Positions 31,833 to 40,025 of a stretch of DNA of 64,000 bases are shown piece by piece. The stretch is from Streptomyces mirabilis (GTDB lineage Bacteria; Actinomycetota; Actinomycetes; Streptomycetales; Streptomycetaceae): NCBI RefSeq assembly GCF_039503195.1, contig NZ_JBCJKP010000001.1:10044001-10108000 (forward strand), in the 5' to 3' direction. The first letter of the stretch is position 1. Every line of letters starts with the position of its first letter. The translations under genes were made by a program, and so were the position numbers. Below the pieces are notes generated by a model that saw nothing but the letters and a program-made list of their open reading frames with translations, made no database searches and was not told the DNA's origin.

Positions 31833-32621
31833 ATGGCAGTCGAAGACGAGATCCAGTTCGAGCGGGACGGCCACGTGGCACGGGTCTGGCTGAACCGGCC
31901 GCACAAGAAGAACTGCGTGACGGTGCCGATCCTCGACCGGCTGGACGAGATCATCACCGAGGTCGACGCCGACCCCGAGCTGCGCGTACTGGTGCTGCGG
32001 GGCCGGGGCAACACCTTCTGCTCCGGGTTCGACCTGGACAGCCTCAAGGCCGAATTCGTCGGCAGGTCCAACGCGATCGACGTCGCCGTGAAGTCGGCGA
32101 AGGTCTGTGACCGGCTGTACTCGATGAAGACCCCGTCGATCGCGGTCCTCGAAGGCCATGTCACGGCGGGCGGCTTCGAGTTGATGATCTCCTGCGACTT
32201 CGCGATCGCCGCGGACGACTCCCTGATCGGCGACTTCCACATCCGCCGCGCCCTGTTCGGCGGGGCCGGGCCGATCTACCGGGTGCCGCGCATGATCGGT
32301 GTCCGCAAGACGAAGGAGCTGATGCTCACCGGAAAGCTGCTGACCGGGGTCGAGGCCGCCGAGTTCGGTCTCATCAACTCCTCGGCGCCGGCCGACAAGC
32401 TGGACGCGACGGTCGAGGAGTTCGCCGACCAGCTCGTCGACAAGAGCCCGTTCACCATGTGGATCACCAAGATGACCATCGACCGGAGCCTGGACGCCGA
32501 CATCCAGTCGCTGATGGTCATGGAGCACCTCGCGGTCGGTGTGATGCTCAACTCCGAGGACGCAGCGGAGGGCGTGTCGGCGTTCCTGGAGAAGCGGGAG
32601 CCGCAGTGGAAGGGGCGCTGA
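31833..32621 (+). CDS. Enoyl-CoA hydratase/isomerase family protein
   Basis: The protein has 262 aa, from the ATG at 31833 with GGAGGAG upstream. Crotonase fold: VARVWLNRPHKKNCVTVPILDRL, the oxyanion-hole block LRGRGNTFCSGFDLDSL, and SIAVLEGHVTAGGFELMISCDFAIA. Position-specific catalytic glutamates are not obvious, so hydratase, isomerase or hydrolase activity cannot be separated. It is the first gene of a tightly packed operon (overlap of 16 nt with the DUF35 gene) that runs to about 39.9 kb. Confidence 0.88.
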   Translation: MAVEDEIQFERDGHVARVWLNRPHKKNCVTVPILDRLDEIITEVDADPELRVLVLRGRGNTFCSGFDLDSLKAEFVGRSNAIDVAVKSAKVCDRLYSMKTPSIAVLEGHVTAGGFELMISCDFAIAADDSLIGDFHIRRALFGGAGPIYRVPRMIGVRKTKELMLTGKLLTGVEAAEFGLINSSAPADKLDATVEEFADQLVDKSPFTMWITKMTIDRSLDADIQSLMVMEHLAVGVMLNSEDAAEGVSAFLEKREPQWKGR

Positions 32622-32977
32622 GCACCCTGCCGGAGGCCGGGAGCCCGCTGCGCGGCTCCCGGTGCGCCGACTGCGCGGTGGCCGTCCACCCCGCCGACCC
32701 GTCGTGCCCGCGCTGCGGCGGACCGGCCGAGCCGGTCGTCCTCTCCGGTACGGGCACGCTGTGGACGTGGACCGTGCAGCGCCACGCGCCCAAGTCGCCG
32801 CCGTACGTCCAGCCCGCCGCCGGGTTCGAGTCGTTTGCCGTCGGCTACGTCGAACTTCCGGAAGGAGTACGCGTGTTGGCCGTGCTCGACCTGCGCGCCG
32901 AGGACCTGAAGATCGGCATGCCGGTGGCCGTCGCGGTGGCGGACGGCGTCCCACGGGCCAGGGGAGTCGCCGTATGA
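32606..32977 (+). CDS. DUF35 OB-fold protein with rubredoxin-like zinc ribbon
   Basis: The protein has 123 aa, from the GTG at 32606 (GGGAG 5 nt upstream), overlapping the hydratase stop. The zinc ribbon has Cys20, Cys23, Cys34 and Cys37 (GSRCADCAVA, PSCPRCGG), followed by an OB-fold (GTGTLWTWTVQRHAPK, GYVELPEGVRVLAVLDL). Such proteins are partners of SCP2-type thiolases. In steroid side-chain degradation the ChsH2 DUF35 domain binds the aldolase Ltp2. The next gene overlaps by 4 nt (ATGA) and is exactly such a thiolase, so a complex is likely. Confidence 0.88.
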   Translation: MEGALSTLPEAGSPLRGSRCADCAVAVHPADPSCPRCGGPAEPVVLSGTGTLWTWTVQRHAPKSPPYVQPAAGFESFAVGYVELPEGVRVLAVLDLRAEDLKIGMPVAVAVADGVPRARGVAV

Positions 32978-34122
32978 CGACCGAAGAGGTGCTCGTGTGC
33001 GGTGCCGGAATCACCTCCTTCGCCCGCACGGAGGCGAGCGGCCGGCAGCTCGCCGTGCGGGCCGTGCGGGCCGCCCTGGCCGACGCGGGACTGCCCTGGA
33101 CCCGTGTGCGGGCGGCGTACGGCGGCAGCGACGCGGCCGGCAACGCCGACACGCTGGTGGCTGAACTCGGCCTGACCGGAGTGCCGTTCGTCAACGTCCG
33201 CAACGGCTGCGCGACCGGCGGCAGCGCCCTGGTCTCGGCGGTCAACGCGATCCGTTCCGGGGCGGCGGACGTGGCCCTCGCCGTCGGCTTCGACAAGCAC
33301 CCGCGCGGCGCCTTCGATCCGCGGCCCGCCGACTGGGGGCTCGACGAGGCGTACGGACGCGACGGGCTGATGGTGACCACCCAGTTCTTCGCCATGAAGA
33401 TCCAGCGGTACATGCACGACCACGGGATCACCGCCCGGACCCTGGCCCTGGTCGCGGAGAAGGCGTACGCGAGCGGGGCCCGCACCCCCCACGCCTGGCG
33501 GCGCACACCGCTCGACGCGGACGAGATCCTGGCCTCCGGCATGGTCAACGACCCGCTGACCCGGTACATGTTCTGCTCGCCAGGCCAGGGCGCCGTGGCG
33601 CTCGTCCTGTGCAGCCGTGCGGTCGCCCGTGAACTGGACGCGACCCCGGTCACGCTGCGGGCGGCCGTCGTCCGCACCCGGCGGTTCGGCTCCTTCGAGG
33701 TGTTCAGCCCCTGGGCGCCCGTCGGCACTCCGACCAGTGTCAGCGCCGACGCCGCGCGACTCGCCTTCGAGGAAGCCGGGCTGGGACCGTCGGACATCGA
33801 CGTGTGCCAGCTCCAGGACACCGAGAGCGGTGCCGAGGTGATGCACCTGGCCGAGTGCGGGTTCTGTGAGCACGGCGAGCAGGAGCGGCTGATCCCCGAA
33901 GGCGCGACCGCACCCGGCGGTGCCCTGCCGGTCAACACCGACGGCGGCTGCATCGCCAACGGCGAACCCATCGGCGCCTCCGGCCTGCGTCAGGTCCACG
34001 AGATCGTCCAACAACTGCGCGGCCGTGCGGGCGAACGACAGCTGCCGGACCGCCCGTCGACAGGCTTCACCCATGTGTACGGGGCGCCGGGCGTCAGCGC
34101 CTGCACCGTACTGACCCGCTGA
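32974..34122 (+). CDS. SCP2/Ltp2-type thiolase-like protein (retro-aldolase or thiolase)
   Basis: The protein has 382 aa and starts in the ATGA overlap. The thiolase fold is clear: VCGAGITSFARTEASG at the N-terminus, the nucleophile region NVRNGCATGGSALVSAVNAI (Cys79), and the C-terminal NTDGGCIANGEPIGASGLRQ. Lipid-transfer-type members paired with DUF35 proteins include the retro-aldolase Ltp2, which cleaves a 3-hydroxyacyl-CoA with a branched carbon without free CoA. Because Cys79 is kept, ordinary thiolysis is also possible. Together with the hydratase and DUF35 genes it forms a chain-shortening module. Confidence 0.85.
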   Translation: MTTEEVLVCGAGITSFARTEASGRQLAVRAVRAALADAGLPWTRVRAAYGGSDAAGNADTLVAELGLTGVPFVNVRNGCATGGSALVSAVNAIRSGAADVALAVGFDKHPRGAFDPRPADWGLDEAYGRDGLMVTTQFFAMKIQRYMHDHGITARTLALVAEKAYASGARTPHAWRRTPLDADEILASGMVNDPLTRYMFCSPGQGAVALVLCSRAVARELDATPVTLRAAVVRTRRFGSFEVFSPWAPVGTPTSVSADAARLAFEEAGLGPSDIDVCQLQDTESGAEVMHLAECGFCEHGEQERLIPEGATAPGGALPVNTDGGCIANGEPIGASGLRQVHEIVQQLRGRAGERQLPDRPSTGFTHVYGAPGVSACTVLTR

Positions 34123-34144
34123 GACCCCGTCCGGAAGGAGGACC

Positions 34145-35356
34145 ATGAGCGGTATCCCGGAGCCCGAGGAGTTCCGCGCCGCGGCCCGGCGATGGCTGAC
34201 CGGTGTGGCGGCGGCGCGTGCCGACCGCCGGGAGTGGGGCCGTGGCGACGACTCGGTGGCCGTCTTCGAGAACTGGAGTGAGGCGGAGGAACGCGAACAC
34301 ACCGATCGGATACGGGACTGGGAACGCACCCGCTTCGACCACGGCTGGGGCGCGCTGGACTGGCCACCGGAGCACGGGGGGCGCGAACTGCCGCCCTACT
34401 ACGAGCAGTTGTACCGTGCCGAGGAATCCCGCTTCGACGTGCCCCGGCGCACCGAGGTCTTCCCGGTCACCCAGCAGCTGGTGGCCCCGGCGATCCGGAT
34501 CTGGGGCACCGAGGAACAGCGGAGGCGCTGGCTGCGACCCATGCTCCGCACCGACGAACTCGCCTGCCAGCTCTTCTCCGAGACCGAAGCCGGCTCCGAC
34601 CTCGCCGCCGTCCGCACCCGGGCCGTCCGTCAGGACGACGGCTGGGTCCTGAGCGGTCACAAGATCTGGACCTCCGGCGCCCGTGTCGCCACCTGGGGAG
34701 TGGCCGTCTGCCGCAGCGACCCGGACGCGCCCAAACACGCAGGCATCACCGTCTTCCTGGTTCGGATGGACGCGCCGGGCGTGGTCGTGCGGCCCATCCG
34801 GCAGATGACCGGCGGCTCCAGCTTCAACGAGGTCTATCTGGACGACGTGTTCGTGCCGGACACCGACCGGCTCGGCCCGGTCGGCGAGGGCTGGCGGGTG
34901 ACGCTGACCGTCCTCGCCGCCGAACGCCTCGACTCCGGCGGCCTCGGCCTGGACAACGCCGACCGGGCGCTCGACCTCGCCCGGCACCTGCCCCGCCCGC
35001 TGACCGCCGGCGAACAGCAGTGGTCCGCCGACCTGTTCGTTCGTAGCCTGGTCCAGCGGCTCATCGGCCTGAGGGTCACGGCGGCGCTGGCAGCCGGACG
35101 CGAACCCGGCGCCGAAGCCTCGGTCGGCAAGCTCCACGCCACCGCCACCCTGCGCGCCACCACCGACCTCGTCCAACAGCTCCTCGGACCGCGCCTCGCC
35201 GCCGACACGGGGGAGTGGGGCAGCTTCGCCTGGACCGAGCACCTGCTCGGCGCACCCGGCTATCGCATCGCGGGCGGCAGCGACGAGATCCAGCGGAACA
35301 TCCTGGCCGAACGCGTGCTGGGACTGCCCAAGGAATCGAAGGGAGTGGGGCGTTGA
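34145..35356 (+). CDS. Acyl-CoA dehydrogenase
   Basis: The protein has 403 aa with a strong GGAAGGAGG start. It shows the standard fold: WGTEEQRRRWLRPMLRTDEL, LFSETEAGSDLAAVRTRAV, SGHKIWTSGARVATWG, PIRQMTGGSSFNEVYLDDVFVP, and the C-terminal FAD-binding APGYRIAGGSDEIQRNILAERVLG. The latter is found in the FAD-contacting subunit of heteromeric enzymes such as mycobacterial FadE26/27-type complexes; the protein at 30480 could be the partner. It would form the alpha,beta double bond of the pathway acyl-CoA. Confidence 0.88.
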   Translation: MSGIPEPEEFRAAARRWLTGVAAARADRREWGRGDDSVAVFENWSEAEEREHTDRIRDWERTRFDHGWGALDWPPEHGGRELPPYYEQLYRAEESRFDVPRRTEVFPVTQQLVAPAIRIWGTEEQRRRWLRPMLRTDELACQLFSETEAGSDLAAVRTRAVRQDDGWVLSGHKIWTSGARVATWGVAVCRSDPDAPKHAGITVFLVRMDAPGVVVRPIRQMTGGSSFNEVYLDDVFVPDTDRLGPVGEGWRVTLTVLAAERLDSGGLGLDNADRALDLARHLPRPLTAGEQQWSADLFVRSLVQRLIGLRVTAALAAGREPGAEASVGKLHATATLRATTDLVQQLLGPRLAADTGEWGSFAWTEHLLGAPGYRIAGGSDEIQRNILAERVLGLPKESKGVGR

Positions 35357-36321
35357 GCACCGCGACCGAGGTGACACGACTCGCCGCCCGGGTCCGCACC
35401 GGGCTCGCCGCTCGGCACCCGAACGAGCCCTTCGGTGATCTGCGCACCCTGCCCGGCGGCCACTCGGGACTCACCTACTCGATCACCGCGGGCACCGGGG
35501 CGTACGTCGTCAAAGCCGTGCCTGAGGGGCAGCGGCCCGTCGGGCGCAACGACGTACTGCGCCAGGCCCGGATCCTGCGCGCCCTCGTCGGATCGCCGGT
35601 GCCCGTGCCGGAGGTCTTCGCCGTCGACGAGCGCGAACCGGCCTGGTTCGCCATGGAGTTCGTGGCCGGAGAGGCGATCGAGCCCGTCCTCGACGAGCAC
35701 CGCCTGGACCCGGGGCTGTGCCGCACACGGATGATGGCGCTGGCCGGTGTCCTGCGCGACCTGCACCGCACGCACGTCGACGGCGCCGAACCCCTGGATC
35801 CGGCGGCCGAGCTGGAGCGTTGGGCGCGGACCATGCGTGCCGTACCGGGCCCACTGCGGCCGGGTGCCGAGGAGGTACTGGGCCTCCTCGCCGCCGGGAT
35901 CCCCGAGAGCCTGCCGCCCGTGCTGGTCCACGGCGACTTCCGGCTCGGCAACGTGCTCTGCCGGGGCGAGCGTCCGTCCGCGGTCGTCGACTGGGAGATC
36001 TGGGGTGTGGGCGATCCCCGCATCGACCTCGGCTGGTTCCTCCTCTTCGCCGACCACCGGAACTTCCCCCGGCTCGGCCGTCCCGTGCCGGGCCTGCCCA
36101 CCGAGGACGAACTGCTGGCCCGCTATCTCGACGGCCGCGCCGTACCCCCCGCCTTCGACTGGTTCCGCGCCCTGGCCCGCACCAAAATGGCCGCGATCAT
36201 GGGTCACAACCTGCGCAGACACCGTGAGGGCAAGTACCGCGACCCCGACCAGGAGCGGCTGCCGCCGACCATCGCGGCGATGATCCGCACGGCACGCGAC
36301 ATCCTCGCCCCACGGTCCTGA
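35353..36321 (+). CDS. APH-fold phosphotransferase, LvaA-like (hydroxyacyl-CoA kinase candidate)
   Basis: The protein has 322 aa. The start is the TTG at 35353 overlapping the previous stop (TTGA), with AAGGGAGTGGGG upstream. Kinase motifs are intact: VVKAVPEGQ (ATP lysine), the Brenner motif VLVHGDFRLGNVL (catalytic Asp, Asn) and VVDWEIWGVGDPRIDLGW (metal Asp). In Pseudomonas LvaA and mammalian ACAD10/11 this type of kinase phosphorylates the 4-hydroxy group of acyl-CoAs and an acyl-CoA-dehydrogenase-like partner then removes phosphate. The next gene is such a dehydrogenase. Antibiotic resistance is a less likely role in this context. Confidence 0.82.
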   Translation: MSTATEVTRLAARVRTGLAARHPNEPFGDLRTLPGGHSGLTYSITAGTGAYVVKAVPEGQRPVGRNDVLRQARILRALVGSPVPVPEVFAVDEREPAWFAMEFVAGEAIEPVLDEHRLDPGLCRTRMMALAGVLRDLHRTHVDGAEPLDPAAELERWARTMRAVPGPLRPGAEEVLGLLAAGIPESLPPVLVHGDFRLGNVLCRGERPSAVVDWEIWGVGDPRIDLGWFLLFADHRNFPRLGRPVPGLPTEDELLARYLDGRAVPPAFDWFRALARTKMAAIMGHNLRRHREGKYRDPDQERLPPTIAAMIRTARDILAPRS

Positions 36322-36333
36322 AGGAGCGCCACC

Positions 36334-37548
36334 ATGGATTTCGGACTCCCCCCGCGGACCGACGAACTCCGCACGCGCATGGCCGCGTTCATGAAGGAGT
36401 ACGTCGTGCCCGCCGAGGCCGTCTACGAGCGGCAGCTCGCCGAGGCCGACAACCCGCACGAACTACCCCCGGTCATGCGCGAGTTGAAGGAGAAGGCGCG
36501 GGCCGAAGGCCTGTGGAACCTCTTCCTCGCCCACGGCGCATGGGGCGCAGGGCTCACCAACCTGGAGTACGCGCCGCTCGCCGAGCTGGCCGGACGTTCG
36601 GTCATCGGCCCCGAGGTCTTCAACTGCTCCGCCCCCGACACCGGCAACATGGAACTGCTCGCCCTGTTCGGCACCCCCGAACAGCAGGACCGCTGGCTGC
36701 GCCCCCTCCTCGCGGCCGAGATCCGGTCGTGCTTCGCCATGACCGAGCCGGAGGTCGCCAGCTCCGACGCGCGCAACATCCGTACCCGGATCACCCGCGA
36801 AGGAGACGCCTATGTCGTCAACGGCCACAAGTGGTACACCTCCGGAATCCTCGACCCGGACTGCCGGCTGATCATCCTGATGGGCGTCACCGACCCGGAC
36901 GCGCCCTCCTACCGGCAGCAGAGCATGCTGCTGATTCCACGCGACACCCCGGGCATCACCGTCCTGCGCGATCTGCCGATGTTCGGCTACACCGACCGCT
37001 GCGGCCACGGCGACGTGCTCTTCGAGGACGTACGGGTACCGGTGTCGTCACTCCTCGGCGGCGAAGGGGAGGGATTCGCCCTGGCTCAGGGGCGTCTGGG
37101 GCCCGGGCGCATGCACTACGCCATGCGCGCGGTCGGGTTCGCCGAACGGGCGCTGGAGCTGATGTGCCGCCGGACCCTGACACGTACCGCCTTCGGCGGC
37201 ACGCTCGCCGAACAGGGCGTCGTACGCGAGTGGATCGCCCGCAGCCGCGTCGAGATCGAGCAACTGCGGCTGCTCGTCCTCAAGTCGGCCTGGCTGATGG
37301 ACACCTCGGGCAACTCCGCCGCCCGTACCGAGGTCGCGGCCATCAAGGTGGCCGCCCTGGAGGTCGCCCACCGGGTGGTCGACCGCGCGGTTCAGGCCCA
37401 CGGCGCGGCCGGGGTCAGCGACGACACCGTACTCGCCCGGCTGTACGCCATCACCCGGGCGCTGCGGATCGCGGACGGGCCCGACGAAGTGCATCTGCGC
37501 ACGGTCGCCCGCCGTGAACTGGCCAAATATCCCGAGGAGTCGGCATGA
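36334..37548 (+). CDS. Acyl-CoA dehydrogenase, ACAD10/11 or LvaC-like
   Basis: The protein has 404 aa, with GAAGGAG upstream. The N-terminus DFGLPPRTDELRTRMAAFMKEYVVPAE and blocks MTEPEVASSDARNIRTRI, NGHKWYTSG, MFGYTDRCGHGDVLFEDVRVP and RTAFGGTLAEQGVVREWIARSRVEIE are typical of the ACAD10/11 subgroup. Members paired with APH kinases complete conversion of a 4-hydroxyacyl-CoA to an enoyl-CoA via the phosphate ester. It is separated from the kinase gene by only 12 nt. Confidence 0.85.
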   Translation: MDFGLPPRTDELRTRMAAFMKEYVVPAEAVYERQLAEADNPHELPPVMRELKEKARAEGLWNLFLAHGAWGAGLTNLEYAPLAELAGRSVIGPEVFNCSAPDTGNMELLALFGTPEQQDRWLRPLLAAEIRSCFAMTEPEVASSDARNIRTRITREGDAYVVNGHKWYTSGILDPDCRLIILMGVTDPDAPSYRQQSMLLIPRDTPGITVLRDLPMFGYTDRCGHGDVLFEDVRVPVSSLLGGEGEGFALAQGRLGPGRMHYAMRAVGFAERALELMCRRTLTRTAFGGTLAEQGVVREWIARSRVEIEQLRLLVLKSAWLMDTSGNSAARTEVAAIKVAALEVAHRVVDRAVQAHGAAGVSDDTVLARLYAITRALRIADGPDEVHLRTVARRELAKYPEESA

Positions 37549-38321
37549 GCGCACGCGCACTGGACGGCCGGGTCGCCGTGATCACCGGGGGCTCGCGCGG
37601 GATCGGCCTGGGCATCGCCAAGGCCTGTCGTGAGGCGGGCGCCCATGTGGTGATCGCCGCCCGCAAGGCGGACGGACTCGCGGCGGCCCGCGCGGAGTTG
37701 CTGCGCGTCAAGGGTGACGGCGAGGTCCACGAGCTGGTCGCGAACGCGGGGGAGCCCGAGCAGGCCGAGCGGTGCGTCGCGGAGACCATGGCCCGCCTCG
37801 GACGCTTCGACGTCATGGTCAACAACGCGGCCACCAACCCGTACATGGGAGACCTGCTCGATCTCGACCTGGCGCGCGCGGAGAAGACCGTCCGGGTCAA
37901 CCAGTACGGCATGATCGCCTGGACCCGCTGCGCCTGGCGGGCGTGGATGAGCGAGCACGGCGGAACGGTGGTCAACATCGCCTCCGTCGGCGGACTGGTC
38001 GTCGACCCGCACATCGGCTGGTACAACGCCACCAAGGCGGCGATGCTGCACATGACCCGGCAGCTCGCGTACGAACTCGGGCCGCGCGTCCGGGTCAACG
38101 CGATCGCGCCCGGGCTGATCAAGACCGAGCTGGCCAGGGCCGTCTGGGAGCCGAGGGAACCGATCCTCACCGCGAGGCTGCCGCTGCGCAGGCTCGGCAC
38201 GGTGGAGGACGTGGCCAACGCGGCGGTGTTCCTCGCCTCCGAGGCGTCGGCGTGGATGACCGGACAGACGCTGGTCCTGGACGGCGGGGCGACCGCGCTG
38301 CCGATCGGAGTGGAGGCATGA
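37545..38321 (+). CDS. Short-chain dehydrogenase/reductase
   Basis: The protein has 258 aa, with an ATGA overlap with the preceding gene. It has VITGGSRGIGLGIAKACREAG, VNNAATNPYMG, NIASVGGLVV and the catalytic GWYNATKAAMLHM. It probably acts as a hydroxyacyl-CoA dehydrogenase in the same beta-oxidation sequence. Operonic position and overlap indicate coupled translation. Confidence 0.88.
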   Translation: MSARALDGRVAVITGGSRGIGLGIAKACREAGAHVVIAARKADGLAAARAELLRVKGDGEVHELVANAGEPEQAERCVAETMARLGRFDVMVNNAATNPYMGDLLDLDLARAEKTVRVNQYGMIAWTRCAWRAWMSEHGGTVVNIASVGGLVVDPHIGWYNATKAAMLHMTRQLAYELGPRVRVNAIAPGLIKTELARAVWEPREPILTARLPLRRLGTVEDVANAAVFLASEASAWMTGQTLVLDGGATALPIGVEA

Positions 38322-39097
38322 CCACCACGGCCGGCCCGGACCCGGCCACGGACCTGTTCTCGCTGCACGGCAGGACCGCCGTGGTGACCGGGGCTTCCTC
38401 GGGTCTGGGCGCCCGGTTCGCCGCCGTGCTGGCCGCGGCCGGTGCCACCGTGTTCGCCGCGGCGCGCCGTCCGGACCGGCTCGAGGAACTGGCCGGCGGC
38501 GATCCCCGTATCCGCCCGGTCGTCTGTGACGTCTCCCGGGAGGCGGACCGGGTGCGGCTGGTCGAGACCGTCCTGGAGCACGGCGGCGGCTTCGAGGTGC
38601 TGGTCAACAACGCGGGTACACCCGGGTCCGTACGCGCCGAGGACGAGAGCCCGGAGGACTTCGCCCACGTCCTCGACGTCAATCTCGTCGCTCCCTTCCA
38701 CCTGGCCCGGCTGCTGGCCCAGGCTCCGTCCGCCCGTACGAAATCGGTCGTGAACGTGTCGTCCGTCCTCGGGCTCGTCTCCGGCGCCCCGCTGGGGGGT
38801 GCGGCCTACGCCGCATCCAAGGCCGGGCTCGTCGGACTCACCCGTGAACTGGCCGGGCAGTGGGGCGGATCGGGGACACGGGTCAACGCGCTCGCCCCGG
38901 GATGGTTCCGCTCCGAGATGACCGAAGGGCTGTTCGCCGACGAGCGGTCCCGGCGCTGGGTCGAGCGCGGCACGATGCTCGGCAGGGGCGGAGAAGCGGG
39001 AGAACTGGACGGGGCGCTGCTCTTCCTGGCCTCGGACGCCTCTTCGTACTGCACCGGGCAGGTGCTGACCGTGGACGGCGGGTGGACGGCACGATGA
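38318..39097 (+). CDS. Short-chain dehydrogenase/reductase
   Basis: The protein has 259 aa, starting in an ATGA overlap (GGAGG just upstream). It has VVTGASSGLGARFAAVLAAAG, LVNNAGTPGSVRAED, NVSSVLGLVSG, AAYAASKAGLVGLTREL and the terminal YCTGQVLTVDGGWTAR. It differs clearly from the SDR just upstream, so the pair are probably not recent duplicates and may act on different intermediates. Confidence 0.88.
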   Translation: MTTTAGPDPATDLFSLHGRTAVVTGASSGLGARFAAVLAAAGATVFAAARRPDRLEELAGGDPRIRPVVCDVSREADRVRLVETVLEHGGGFEVLVNNAGTPGSVRAEDESPEDFAHVLDVNLVAPFHLARLLAQAPSARTKSVVNVSSVLGLVSGAPLGGAAYAASKAGLVGLTRELAGQWGGSGTRVNALAPGWFRSEMTEGLFADERSRRWVERGTMLGRGGEAGELDGALLFLASDASSYCTGQVLTVDGGWTAR

Positions 39098-39909
39098 GGG
39101 TCACGACGGAGGTCGACGGCGACGCGGTGGCCCACGTGGAGATGTGCCGCGGGGACGGCAACGCCATCGACCTCGCGATGGCCCGGGGGCTGCTGGACGC
39201 CGCCCGGAGTTGCGAGACCGCGCGGGCCCGGGCGGTGCTGCTCACCGGGCGGGGTCGGTCCTTCTGCGTCGGCGGCGACCTGAGGGAGTTCGCGACGGTG
39301 CCCGGGGACCGGCTTGCCGGGCATCTCACGGACGTCACCGACGCCCTGCACGGCGCGCTGCGGATCCTCGCCGGGCTCGACGCGCCGCTGGTGGTGGCCG
39401 TGCAGGGCGCTGTCGCCGGGGCCGGACTGGGGCTGACGGCCGCCGCCGACCTCGCCTTCGCCGCGTCCGACGCCGGTTTCACGGCGGCCTACACCGGGAT
39501 CGGGTACTCGCCCGACGCCGGGGTCACCTGGTCGCTGCCCCGGCTCGTGGGCCCCGGGCGGGCACGGGACCTGTTGCTGACCAACCGCCGGATCACGGCC
39601 GCCGAGGCGCTCGCGATGGGGCTGGTCGGCAGGGTCGTCGCACCGGAGCGGCTTGCGGCGGAGGCCGCGGCGACCGCGAGGGCGCTGGCGCGCGGGGCGA
39701 CGGGGGCGTACGGCGTGACGCGGCGGCTGGTCTCCGGGGCTCTGTCGGCGTCCTTCGACGAGCATCTGGACGCCGAGGCCCGCGGGCTGGCCGCCGCCGC
39801 TGTCTCGATGGAGGGCCGCGAGGGTGTCAGCGCCTTCGTCGCCAAGCGCCGACCGCACTTCGTCCACCCGCCGCCCGGGGACCATGGCGACCACGGTGAC
39901 CCGAGCTGA
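39094..39909 (+). CDS. Enoyl-CoA hydratase/isomerase family protein
   Basis: The protein has 271 aa in an ATGA overlap, the last gene of the operon that starts at 31833. Crotonase fold: HVEMCRGDGNAIDLAMARGLL, LTGRGRSFCVGGDLREFA (oxyanion hole), VVAVQGAVAGAGLGLTAAADLAFA, and GYSPDAGVTWSLPRLVG. This last block resembles PaaG-type isomerases and ring-transforming crotonases. It could therefore isomerise or hydrolyse rather than hydrate. The C-terminus has a short Asp/His/Gly-rich extension. Confidence 0.87.
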   Translation: MRVTTEVDGDAVAHVEMCRGDGNAIDLAMARGLLDAARSCETARARAVLLTGRGRSFCVGGDLREFATVPGDRLAGHLTDVTDALHGALRILAGLDAPLVVAVQGAVAGAGLGLTAAADLAFAASDAGFTAAYTGIGYSPDAGVTWSLPRLVGPGRARDLLLTNRRITAAEALAMGLVGRVVAPERLAAEAAATARALARGATGAYGVTRRLVSGALSASFDEHLDAEARGLAAAAVSMEGREGVSAFVAKRRPHFVHPPPGDHGDHGDPS

Positions 39910-39928
39910 ACTAGGGTCTACTCTCGGA

Positions 39929-39994
39929 CGACCGAGCGGTGATCGACACCGAGCAGTGATCGACCCCGAGCGGTGATCGGTACCGGGCGGCGAT
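39929..39994 (+). repeat. 17-bp tandem repeats upstream of the TetR gene
   Basis: Units CGACCGAGCGGTGAT, CGACACCGAGCAGTGAT, CGACCCCGAGCGGTGAT and CGGTACCGGGCGGCGAT follow without gaps (start 39929, 39944, 39961, 39978), with a partial fifth copy after. The array fills most of the 116-nt gap before the regulator gene. It could bind a protein cooperatively or be a minisatellite. Confidence 0.8.
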
Positions 39995-40025
39995 CGACAG
40001 CGGTCGTGGAGCAGAGGGAGAGACG

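Noticed and set aside
35353..36321. Aminoglycoside resistance gene
   Set aside because: APH fold alone would suggest it, but the gene is inside a beta-oxidation operon next to an ACAD10/11-type dehydrogenase, so a metabolic kinase is far more likely.
39929..39994. CRISPR array
   Set aside because: Units are contiguous and diverge gradually, there are no spacers and no cas genes. The same holds for the arrays at 43463 and 62643.
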